Below, piece by piece: positions 1 through 10,161 of a stretch of 64,000 nt of DNA; position 1 is the stretch's first letter, and each line of letters begins with the position of its first letter. Source of the stretch: Tubulanus polymorphus (lineage: Eukaryota; Nemertea; Palaeonemertea; Tubulaniformes; Tubulanidae); NCBI RefSeq assembly GCF_964204645.1, contig NC_134026.1, forward strand, positions 6,200,001-6,264,000, in the 5' to 3' direction. The notes beneath the pieces are model-generated. The model was not told where the DNA came from. It saw only the letters and a list, made by a program, of their open reading frames with translations, and did no database searches. The translations under genes were made by a program, and so were the position numbers.

Positions 1-527
1 CTGGCCGTATCACAGTGTCCCGTATCATTCACTTGTTGTAACTGATGACAGATTATGCGTACGATATACATCTTAAAATCAACGTTCTCTTCAGCTTTAC
101 TCTTCCTACAGTTAGAGAACAACGCAGGTTTTCAATGAAACAAAAACAGCGCGGATTCAAGGCCTACTTTCGAAGGTCTTGCAACACATTAAATGACATT
201 TTTTACCATTGAAAAATAATATTTGGAGGTGTATGAGCAAGAGGTTGCATTTGAAAATTCGTTGATGGGTGAGATCAAAAAATTCATAAACACTGAATTT
301 TTGGTGAAATGCATTCTTAACAAAATCGCCAAGTAGAAAATTCCATATCCTACCAATTATGTAAGAGAAGTTTTAGAAAAGGGCACAAGAAAAGGGTACA
401 AGGCCCACAAGAATCCCGAGGTTCACGTCAGGTAACGGGCTGCTTTTCATTCAGCCGAAGTGTGTATGTACGTCAATGAATGGCTCCTATCCAAAGAGAG
501 TGAAGGATAGGTAATAAATAAACTCAC
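1..527. other. FANCI intron sequence, no exon seen
   Basis: This stretch lies downstream of the last visible FANCI exon, whose GT donor sits at about 526-527 on the minus strand. No reading frame in it resembles the next block of FANCI. I see only AT-rich intronic sequence, continuing beyond the window edge. Confidence 0.6.
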
Positions 528-3500
528 TTGACTAAATGATGTAAGATATTTGAAGCACAGTCAACAGTCATCATACTCGTTATAATTGTTTTATTTCCGG
601 CGCGATCTTTCTTCCCAGCTCCTCCTCCAGCTCCTCCTGACGATTTCTCAGACCAGATTTCATACAGTCTATTGTACTGGTCGAACAGTTTCTGTACTGT
701 TAACATTTTTTCAGTATCACCGCTGGAAACAATCAAAATATTGATCAGAAATCACTTTCAACTGTTGAGTTCCGCTCCAAAAAAGTACCGGTAATAAGGA
801 AATCACTTTCAACTGTTGAGTTCCGCTCCAAAAAAGTACCGGTAATAAGAAACTAATTCCAAAATTTGGATTTAAGGTCTGAGCAACCAGGCCGTGGATG
901 GTAATTCAAGGATAGAATTGACGAGCTACAGTCAACTATGCTTATATCGTCAAGACATCAAATATTTTATTTGGTCCCGATAAATTTCTTCAGTTTACCC
1001 AGTACACGCTTTTACGGTACAACGCTTATATTGTATGGATATCGCCAGTCCCAACAGTGTTGTTGATTGCAGTAAAAATCCATGAGAAACGAAGCTAAAT
1101 CCAAACTTCATCATATGTTGTGTCATGTTATTTACCTGTCATTGTCTTCAATTAGAAACTGATAACTAATAAGTACTTCATAGATTCCCATGAGCATCAT
1201 AACAGTGATCAAATTCCTCACACCGGACGCTGTATTCAAGTTAAAATCAGCGGATTTATCCTGAAATATAAATCACACAAAGAAATTAATCAACTGAACT
1301 AGATTCAACCATGAATGTCTCTAATCAACAAGTCCACGGTTCAACTGAAGATGGAAGGCTATTTCACTCTGACACTTACAACTTCAAAGTCTTCCAGTTC
1401 AGCTTTGATCATCCGACGAGTGACAGAATTGAGGACTTTGGAGTATTTTTCAGTCGATTCATCCTCGGCAGTTGCAGCAGTTTGCGTTAACAAACAGTAA
1501 ACCATTGAACTTAACAAATATGGCTGAAACATAGAAACTCACATCAATTCGAAATATTGAGCCCTTCACATTGACACACATGTTTTAAACTAGCTTTCAG
1601 TTGCTCATTAACAATTTACTTACTAGAGGTTCAGTGATGTAAGCAGAGTCATCCTGTATAGCGGTACATTTATCAATTTTCACTGGAGGATTCACATCTT
1701 CGTTGTGTTCATACGCTTTCTGAAACTGTACACATAAAATCGTCTACGATACTCCGCACGGGACCTACTCGACATAATCTGCAGTTATCATAAAACCTAC
1801 TACTTACCTGCAAGAGCAGAATGTCTAAAACGGGCATCTTCAATTTACTGTTCTTGTTGACGACTTCGTGAAGTCCCTGAATTCATTGACAGAATTGGTA
1901 GAATTTACCTCAAATCACAAATGATGCAGAATATTAGAATTTGAATGCGAAATGAACCTCGTAAAGAATCTGTCTAATTTTCGCCTGTTGATTCAAACAT
2001 CTTCTCATGTTGTTCAGTATTTCTAGACAAGTGTTTTCACTGTCCGAGGGAAGCATCGGAATATGAACATCAGCGATACTCTAAAGCAGACAACTAAAAC
2101 AGTCGCTAAACACGAAACAAACATAACAGTAAATTTAGAATACGAAATGGATATTACCTGACTCGAACTGAATGACTGACTGGCCTGACTGGATAGGCTA
2201 TTATCACCGGATATCAAAACATGTTTCAATATGATCAGATAACCATTGATTGCAAATTCTCGAGCTTCGGAATGCCTGCAAATATTCAACATACAAATAA
2301 ACCTTTTCATCCACATCCTTATGTTTATCAGAAGCAGAGCAGATTTAACGAGGGACGTGAAGTAACAATTCTTGTTCAATTATTGATGGTGGAATGAGTT
2401 CGACGATTACCGTGAAAATAACGATTTTCTTAGAACGATTAAAAGAGAATCTTTAAGATGTGAACTGATTCGTAATAAAGGTTGTAAAGCTCTGAGGAAG
2501 TGAACGGCAGTCGCTGCCGGCATCATTGCCAGATAATCTAGAGTCTCGCGTATTCTCGGCAGAGACTCCATGAACAACTGAGGCATCGATTTAATCAAAT
2601 CTCCCAATAAATCTACAATAACAACAACAAAAACAATCTTGTTTTAATCGATACTAGCCGGCAAGTGGTTCAGAAAATATAACTCACATCAATGAGAGAG
2701 TATACGCAATACACGTGTTGAAATAATAGCAATAGAATCCCACAATATAAAACGAAAAAGTCTGAAATCTGATTATTTTTTAATCTTAATGAGCCATTCC
2801 ATGACTATGATCGAAACTTTGAGGCTAATAAAAATTCAGAACAAGCGTTTTATATTGTGGGATTCTATTGCTAACTCACCTAAATATTGAGGTACAGACA
2901 TTGAACTGATAACCCTGTGTAGAATCTGATCTAGAATTTCAACTCTGGCAATACTGTGTATCTACAACAGAGTAACAGTCGCTCTTATTAAGTAGCTGTT
3001 TTCATCAAGGTTACTGATAAATACTATCCATTTTCAAATGTATGGTTCTCATAGTCTACCCTATCTAGAATGTACACTCTCAAAATGTTACTGTTCAGAA
3101 AGTGTACAATCTAAAAATGTATGGTCCCAATCATCGCCTTTAAATACTGCATGTTTTACAACGAGACACTTTTGAAAACCAACCATTTCAGAATGTGTGC
3201 TATTTGAAAGTGACTATTCTAAAACGAATACTATTGGAAAGGCAGCTGATATCGTCGTTCATTGCATTATTGCTCTCAAGTAGCTGCTAAGTAAAAGCAG
3301 CCTTTCAAATGCCGGTATTGCAATACAATACTGTGTACATACATGTAACTATAAACATAGAGGCTCTGGTTGTTCGATTATACCGATGATGAATTTCAAT
3401 TTTGACTGATTACATCTAACTGTTTACGCACCTTATGAATATGTTTGAGAACGTTTGCTCCGAGGAGACACGTTCGACCCTGAGGAGACTGAAAATCATC

Positions 3501-6460
3501 GGACGATTTCACCGTAAAACTGTCCATCAGTACGAAACCGAGATTAACCAATCCATGAGCGACGTCATCCCAACCATATTTACTATCAAAACATACAATG
3601 GTACTGATATTACAGTCAAAGTTGACGATTTATACAAATGACAACTTATGCTTAGTAAATTGAATTGGAAATAGACAAATGCGACTCAGAAATAGAAATG
3701 CAATGTGACAAGTAATCCAACGAGGACTTAAACAAGGTCGACTATAGTTCAGTCTAACATAAAATCTATTCACTGTTTTCATTCTACCTGTTTTTTGCTG
3801 TTTCAATCATGCATTCAGTTATGTCCATTTTAGTCGGCATTATTTGTCTGATCCACCACGATTTCTCCTGTTTCTCGCAATCTTTAAAACTCTTCAATAC
3901 GGCAGTTTTCAAACAGTCGAAAACCTAAAATAAATCGTTCAACATTGCTTATAAAACAGTTTCTGTTGATTTTACGAACAAAAATTTATAATATTTTTCA
4001 CCTGTTTTTCAAATCTGTGAATCTTTGCTAATGACAGAGCGAGAGCCAAAGAAAACGGACAAAGACTCGTTTTTGAGGAACCAACTTCCGCCGTCTAGAA
4101 AGAAATTTAACACAATTTCCCCCAAAAAGAACATTTTTTGAATTCTGTATTTTGAGTGAACCCTGGTGGGAAGGTTACCTTAATGTATTTAATGATTCCT
4201 CGACCGAGTTGTTGATCTTGCCTGACGGCGAACGTGATGTGAAGCATAATCGTACCTTCAACGTAGCGTAACTGTTCAACGCTCAATTTATCGCTGACAT
4301 CATCATCATCGATCCTGAATAATTCACCGAGATAAAATCAATTAGCAAAGAGTTATCATTTAACCCTTTCAGTGCTGACTAATCAATACCCTATAGCGCT
4401 GGAGATAATTTGAAAATATTAAAAAATTCCACCCTAGTGTGTTGAATAACAGGAATACCACTATAGTGCGTCTACACCACGGTGCAGTGTATCGTTAGTA
4501 ACTAATATTTCACTATGTTTGTCAGGTGCTGCCATCTTTCAATAGAGATAAAAACTAGTTACTAATTACATCAATACACCGCAGTGCGGTGTACTAGCAA
4601 AATCCATCACCGATTCATACATCGCACCGCGGTGTAGATGCACTGAAATGGTTAATACGATGTAGAACTTGTGCTCTGTAAAAAGGTACCTGGCATCATC
4701 GTCGCTATCAACGCTTTCATCCAATTTCTTGAAATATTTCACGATATTTTCGACGATCAAATCTTCAATGATCGAAGTTTTCTGCGCCTAAAATCGAAAT
4801 AACTGGTATCAAAATTGTATTCTACCGGTAGCGAGACCTGAAAACTGATGATAACCAAGCTTCGAACCTTAGAGGAGAGTAGTAGAAGCTGATATATTAA
4901 AGGTGGAAGTTCCTCTAACTCTGTGTCCGACAACATTTCTACGATCTTTAAAACCACCATTTTCAGATCTTCGCACGACAAAGGAGCGTCTTTTAAAACA
5001 CTTGCAAAATGAAAAATGCTGCTTTTATCCCATCTACAAAAACAAAGAACAAACTCACCACATTTATCAGATACATTTACAACCATTTGATGATTTTGAC
5101 ATTCTTAAGACTAAAAACATCCTCACTTGCACAATGGCAATCAAAAAAGTCTTAAGTTGTTAAATTAGCAATAGAACCAACATCAGCTAAGACTCATCTT
5201 AAGGTGTAAGATTTGGCTATGTAACCTGGGCTTAGACTGGTCTTCGATCTTAACATGAACTGTGCAACTGGATATATAGGGAACTATGAATTACTTTTGT
5301 AAGCAGATTTTCTCCAGTAAGAGACTGTTATATTCTGTTCCCTTGTATTGATCTCCATCGAACACAACTCTTTCACAGGTCGACAAAACTGTCATCATTT
5401 TGGGCAATAATTCCCAATGTCTGAAATCATACATGTAGCAGAAATAGTGGAATATCAAATAAACATTGGGACAAGTTACACCAGTTATGAGTTCCATTTG
5501 GCTTGAAATGATTTTAGCTCACAATTGTGGAACTAGGTCTGGGAAGGTATCGATATGTTGAATACTCACTTGCCATTGTTGGCGCTTGTACTTTGAATAG
5601 CTGATACAAATTCATCGGTCAAAGTGGCAATTAGATTAGCAGGGCAATTATCAACCTAAATAAATTAATAATAACATTAACAACACACCATTTTATCTTG
5701 ATCAAATTCATGTTAAAATTTTTCTTACGATTTAAATAATAGTAGGCCTATAACAGTTGCACAGAGTTCATTTTTTACTCTGAAGTCAAATATTTGGAGA
5801 CCTAAATTCTAATTTGAGCTATTACACTATTTGCTTGTGACTTAAATCCAAAAGCGATCTTGAAATCTTAAGATTACCAAGTAGCCAGAATGTCTAAAGA
5901 ACTAAGATCTGGTCTCAAAGATTTACGCCATGATTGTCTAGCCCCTGGATTCAAACTGAACTGATCTATATGGAACTATGATTGTGATAGACTCACCTCG
6001 AGAAGTAAAAGACCAACGAGAGCCGACCCTGTTTTATTATTCAGATCATTCTTCTGTAAAACTTTCATACAATGTTTGTACAGGAATTGTCGTTTTTCCG
6101 TATCAGTATTTACTTCACAAGCTTCAATTAGAAAAATCATAAATCGGCATATCTTCCAAGACCAGCGAGCGAAAAAAAAACCCAAATCTAGATTTCTTTA
6201 AACGCACCTTCAAGTATTCCTTTTGCTAACAATGTTGGATCTTCTTTTCCGCGTAACAGACAATTATCCAGCATGGATTTCAGCTGAAAGTAAAAATTGA
6301 AACATGATTATGAATTTGACGTCTCATCCAGATGGGGGAGGCTATCCATCATTAATTGTCCTACGTTTTTTTCAGATCCAGCTGTTTCATCATCTGATAA
6401 AATACGCGCGATTTCTTTGATTTTTCCTTTATTCGTTAAACTCACAATTTGCTCTTCCAT
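528..6460 (-). CDS. FANCI: FANCI, Fanconi anaemia group I protein (5' part, runs off window)
   Basis: FANCI partners FANCD2 in the ID2 clamp that is monoubiquitinated during interstrand-crosslink repair in the nucleus (known of the family). About 18 exons are read on the minus strand from ATG 6460. Exons at about 6000-6150, 5577-5655, 5302-5419, 4868-5033, 4693-4788, 4181-4316, 4011-4096, 3788-3925, 3433-3600, 2881-2940, 2411-2610, 2158-2275, 1980-2083, 1810-1885, 1640-1722, 1340-1460, 1150-1262 and 528-725 follow the human protein in order. Recognisable blocks are LEELPPLIYQLLLLSSK, RALQPLLRISS..LKDSLLIVLRKSLF, an SQ-rich stretch SSQASQSFSSSQ and RRMIKAELEDFE. The lysine in VLRK (about 2425-2427) aligns with the human ubiquitination lysine by my count. 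The last exon ends at a GT donor just left of 528, so the C-terminal third is outside the window. Exon 1's donor (about 6335) is uncertain. Head-to-head with RAD51D. Confidence 0.93.
748..849. repeat. 51-bp tandem duplication in FANCI intron
   Basis: A unit of about 51 bp starting GAAATCACTTTC and ending GGTACCGGTAATAAG-like sequence occurs twice back to back with essentially no differences. It lies in the FANCI intron just upstream (in transcript sense) of the exon ending at 528. Confidence 0.85.
2725..2875. mobile_element. Non-autonomous inverted-repeat element (MITE) with perfect 28-bp arms
   Basis: The left arm at 2727-2754 and right arm at 2846-2873 are perfect inverted repeats of 28 bp, beginning TAGCAATAGAATCCC. 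The outermost TA on both sides could be a TA target duplication of the Tc1/mariner type (inference). The internal ~90 bp is AT-rich and noncoding. The right arm begins only a few bases inside the FANCI intron, after the donor GTGAGT of the exon at about 2881-2940. Confidence 0.85.
3005..3250. repeat. Degenerate short tandem repeat in FANCI intron
   Basis: A loosely repeated motif of the form TCTAAAATGTATGGT / TTCAGAAAGTGTACAAT recurs about every 25-35 bp with many substitutions. It looks like an old degenerate minisatellite. No coding content is seen. Confidence 0.4.
4360..4655. mobile_element. MITE family A, copy 1 (TTAACCCTTTCAGTGC ends)
   Basis: An element of about 296 bp with terminal inverted repeats: TTAACCCTTTCAGTGC on the left and GCACTGAAATGGTTAA on the right. 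Inside are several short palindromes of the type CACCGCGGTGTAGA and TACACCGCAGTGCGGTGTA. The same ends and interior occur at 26244-26580 in opposite orientation, and partly at 19205-19365. It lies in a FANCI intron. Confidence 0.8.
5140..5275. repeat. Dispersed repeat family B, copy (AGTCTTAAG / TGTGCAACTGG)
   Basis: Contains AAGTCTTAAG, CTAAGACTCATCTTAAGG and a right end TGTGCAACTGG. The same ordered elements (CCAGTTGCACAGTC end, paired TAAGACNNNTCTTAAG motifs, TGTGCAACTTGG end) recur at 10868-11117, 15418-15554, 38262-38392 and 41063-41152. Inference: a small inverted-repeat element. FANCI intron. Confidence 0.5.
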
Positions 6461-7274
6461 TATGATTCAGTATCTCTGACTCTACAATTATACAATAGCG
6501 AAAATATAACCATACAATTTTCATTACAACTAAATTCATTTATTGCACATAAAAAATTACTGTGGGTACTGCGAAAGATTTCAAGGTGAGGGTGAGAGCT
6601 AGGTGATGGTGGGCAAGAAATGGAGATACTGGTAAGTAGAGCGAAAAAAAGCAAATTTCATAAGCAATGCCATGGATGGATTTTGGATATCCAGTCTGAT
6701 CGGGTTGTTTTGGGACGGTTGGCGGAGTGGGGTGGGTAGCAAAGGGTCAGGTATAGTTGAGATAAAGTATGATACCTTATCGTTAGTGGTAAGCTTTTAT
6801 AATTCGATGGGCTTATCTGATCGTAAAAATAAACCAGGCACAGGTCACTAAAGATCGTCGGGCCCCCCATCCCAGACCAGCAGAGAGCCGGAGCGGAGTG
6901 GGAATGTGGAATTGAGAATGGGACTCCTCTCGAAGTTCGGGACTGGGGTGATAGTGGGTTTGGGCTGGGGTTTGCTGATTACTCAAACACTCAACAGTTT
7001 AAAGGTCTAGTTAAAATTTCTAATTATAGTTTCTGATCACTGAAATCTTACACAACAAGCTTTATTTATGTAGAAAGTTTCATTTTCTCCCACGAAAAAT
7101 AATCAAGGGTCCACAATTCCTCAAGGCTGCTGAGTCCGGAACCCTATTTTTCATTCATCCGGAGTAAATCCGAATCCTAGTTTTTTGTTCACTCGGAGCT
7201 GGTGTGGAGCCGGCGCGCTCTATTAATCCTGTGTGTTTTGACAATCGGATTCTCAGCTAATGTTTCCCCTCTAA
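6461..7274. promoter_or_regulatory. Divergent FANCI / RAD51D intergenic region
   Basis: The space between the FANCI ATG (6460, minus) and the RAD51D ATG (7275, plus) is 814 bp. It holds both 5' UTRs and presumably a shared promoter (inference). The part nearest RAD51D is locally GC-rich (7140-7220, with repeated CCGGAG/CGGAGC motifs and GGCGCGC); 6840-6970 is G-rich. A dispersed sequence around GGTAAGCTTTTATAATT (6776-6815) recurs at 11143-11180. No clear TATA box is seen. Confidence 0.55.
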
Positions 7275-9808
7275 ATGCCTGCTCTGAAGCCGAGTTTATG
7301 TAGTGGTCTTACGGAAGAAAATGTGAAGATCTTGAAATCTCATAATATCACGACGGTCGAGAACTTATTGTGCATCGATTCAGAAGAATTAACCGCCAAA
7401 TGTGAAATTCCCTACAAAGTAAAAATACTCAAATACACGGTGTAGCAAAAAAACTCAATGTACCCTGCATAGTCAAAATATATTTATGATGATTGTTTGA
7501 TGTTTAATAGGAAGTGGTTGGAATAAAGAAGATTCTTTTAGCTCAGTATTCTGCATTTCCGGTGACAGGGAAAGAATTGTATGAAGATGCTTTAAAAGTG
7601 ACTTCAATATTGCCAACTGGAATTCGCGGGTAAGGCTATTTGCCGCTTATTTGAAAGTAGAAAAGTTACTGAATTGTTTCAGAGCATTTCTTGATTAACC
7701 ACATTAGACTTTTATAGTTGGATTAGTGAGTCCGGGAACAGGGACATATTTCCTGAATAACCACCACCTCTCAGTTGTGTGACATACATGACAGGACTTA
7801 ACTCTTTTCATATTATCCTGATGTTATTTCATCAATGATTTTTTTAAACCATTTTTAGTATTGATCAACTTTTAGAAGGTGGATTTTACTCATGTGAGGT
7901 TACTGAGTTATTTGGAGGAGCTGGTGTTGGTAAGACACAGGTAGGTAACATCTTCTCTGGAAGTCATGGAAAAATTAAGATAATTTTGGAATAGAAAAAA
8001 AACCTATTTAGATGAAATGAAAAAAGATATTACATTTTCAATGAGTTGAACTGAAAGTAAAACGCATTTTTTCAGATATGTTTAAGATGCTGTGTGACTG
8101 TTCCTATGGAGACCGGTCAAAACGTGATATATATGGATACGGGAGGAAGTTTCTGTTGTCATTGGTTACAGAATTATCTGCAACAATTGGATACGAATGA
8201 AGAGATAATCAGAGATACATGCAGGAGAGTTCGCTGCGTTCAGATATTTGATATATTTGAATTATTGAAATGTTTGAATGAGTTGAAAACTAAACTCAAT
8301 GAGCAGGTATGTGTAATTGAACTACAACTAGGGTGCAATGTTGGTTTTGATTTATAATCAGAGTAATATGAGTTGACCAGTGAATAGATATTATTATACA
8401 GTGACCTGTCTACTAGTTAACTTGGCAACTGAACCTCTCTCTGTAACCTGCTGAAGTAATATAGAACTATGTAGGCTTATGTCAGTTATCTACAGGTTTA
8501 CTTTAACCAGTTTTATTTGTCAAATATCTGTAACTGGTTAACTAAATCTTTTGAAATATACCGGGTAGATATTTTTTGAGTAACTGACCCCATTATATCT
8601 GATAACTACATTTCAAGTAGTGATCATTGACTCTCTTATTTTTAGACTGATCCATTTCTAAACGGTGTTAAATTGCTCATAATTGATTGTGTAACTGCAG
8701 TTATATCTCCTCATCTCGGTGGTAAACAAACTGATGGTAAGAACATCTACAGTAAACCTCGCCTTACACAAACTGGGACCACCGGTAAAATAAGTTCAGA
8801 GTTTTGCAAAAGTTAAGTTTAGAGTTAAGGATCAGAAAAAAATCAGGAAGTTTTATCTTTTTTGTGCGAGGAGGTCGAAAAACTGAGTTGGCCATGTCTG
8901 AGTTGAGGTGACGTTTACTGTAATCAAAATTCCTCTATTCCAAAAAGCATTTTGATGAGATAACGCTCACTATTTCAGGACACGGTTTGATGATGAATTT
9001 AGCGAGATTAATGAAAACGTTGGCTGTTGAAAATTCACTGGCTGTAGTTGTAAGTTTAAATTCCTGCACCTGGTTCCACAGTTGTGAATTTGATATAACT
9101 AGCGGTGGGCATTCAGCCTCAGTTGTGGCCATCTGATAAGTCGTCATATTACTTAAACATTTTTGAGTCTGAAATTATATTTCCAATTGTATTTACCGAG
9201 TGTAAGTTGTCATTTGAATAAGTTGGGTTTGACTACAGTGAATTTGACTATCGGATGGTTTACGTTCAATTTTTTCATAAACTGTTGAACTCAGGCCCAG
9301 GTCTCTTGACTATACGTCAACCTTCCTTCTTCGCATCGCCTAACGATGGATTCGAATTATGTTTTGTAGGTGACTAATAATGCAGTGCAATCTGAAAGTG
9401 CGAATAGTCGACCGTCTTTAGGAAGTTCATGGCTCAGCGTTCCTAACGTCCGAGTGGAAATAGTTACGAATAAGAGAATAGGAGTAAAAACTGGTGCTGT
9501 TTCACGTCAATGTGTTATTAGAAAGAGTTTACGACAGGTAAACAATTTACCTCCGGCCTAGTAGAACTTTAAAAATTCAAATTAGGCAGGTTTCAATTGG
9601 TCTTTACCAATTCCGGGATAGCATAATCTGTAAACATGATAGAAGCAGTCGGTAGAGAGTTTTTAATCAGGAAATTGATGTTCCTAAATCGGAAATACGT
9701 ACGATCGAAACCTACCTTAATCTGTTAAAACATGATTTTTGAAAATTTCTTTATGGATTATTTCAGAAATGTGGTTCATCTAGGCAACTCGATCTTTCAT
9801 ATGTATGA
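7275..9808 (+). CDS. RAD51D: RAD51D, RAD51 paralogue of the BCDX2 complex
   Basis: RAD51D is a RecA-fold ATPase of the BCDX2 complex that supports RAD51 filament formation in homologous recombination (family knowledge). Eight exons join in phase: 7275-7418, 7511-7629, 7859-7940, 8076-8306, 8646-8736, 8979-9049, 9370-9537 and 9767-9808, giving 315 residues (human about 328). The N-terminal helical domain starts MPALKPSLCSGLTEENV, followed by the linker block LLAQYSAFPV. Walker A is GGAGVGKT (exon 3), a Walker B-like strand is LLIIDCVT (exon 5), and VVTNN in exons 6-7 matches the VVTNH region of the human protein. The ATG at 7275 begins the conserved N-terminus directly. The stop TGA is at 9806-9808, and HIP1R begins only 354 bp downstream. 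Confidence 0.96.
9585..9725. mobile_element. MITE family D, copy 1 (GGCAGGTTTCAATTGG ends), RAD51D last intron
   Basis: The left end GGCAGGTTTCAATTGG and right end CGATCGAAACCTACCTT are imperfect inverted repeats. Read in reverse complement, its interior (AAACTCTCTACCG, AGATTATGCTAT) matches the element at 39039-39193. So these are two copies of one family in opposite orientation. Confidence 0.7.
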
Positions 9809-10161
9809 AGACCGATGCAGATTGTGGATTCGGATACTCTAAAAAAGATCACTGCTGTAGCTTTATATTTTGTTGCTTTGTTGAAATTTGAACGATTAAA
9901 TTTTTCAAAGTTAAAGTTTATTAAAGTTTAAAAGTTTGTAGTTATTTTTTCTTCTTCATAGAAGGATTTTTGATTTTGGTTCACCATGTATTGAGCAAGT
10001 AGTGTCAGCGTTTAAGGATAGATGGCGCCACTATATGGAGAGGTGGATATCGCCATTGTTGATGTATTACAGCAGGATACTACTACACCTGAAGTGAAAT
10101 CGGGCTGTATTCAAACTGGCTCAGATTGAACCCGATGTTTTAAAGCGGATAGGATTCAGAA
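9809..10161. promoter_or_regulatory. RAD51D 3' end / HIP1R promoter interval
   Basis: Only 353 bp separate the RAD51D stop from the HIP1R ATG. A variant polyadenylation signal ATTAAA lies at about 9896. The remaining ~200 bp must hold the HIP1R promoter and 5' UTR (inference). No distinctive core element is recognised. Confidence 0.45.

Noticed and set aside
3435..3641. Plus-strand ORF of 68 aa
   Set aside because: It is antisense to a FANCI exon (minus strand, GANVLK...HGLVNLGFVLMDS region) and has no support of its own.
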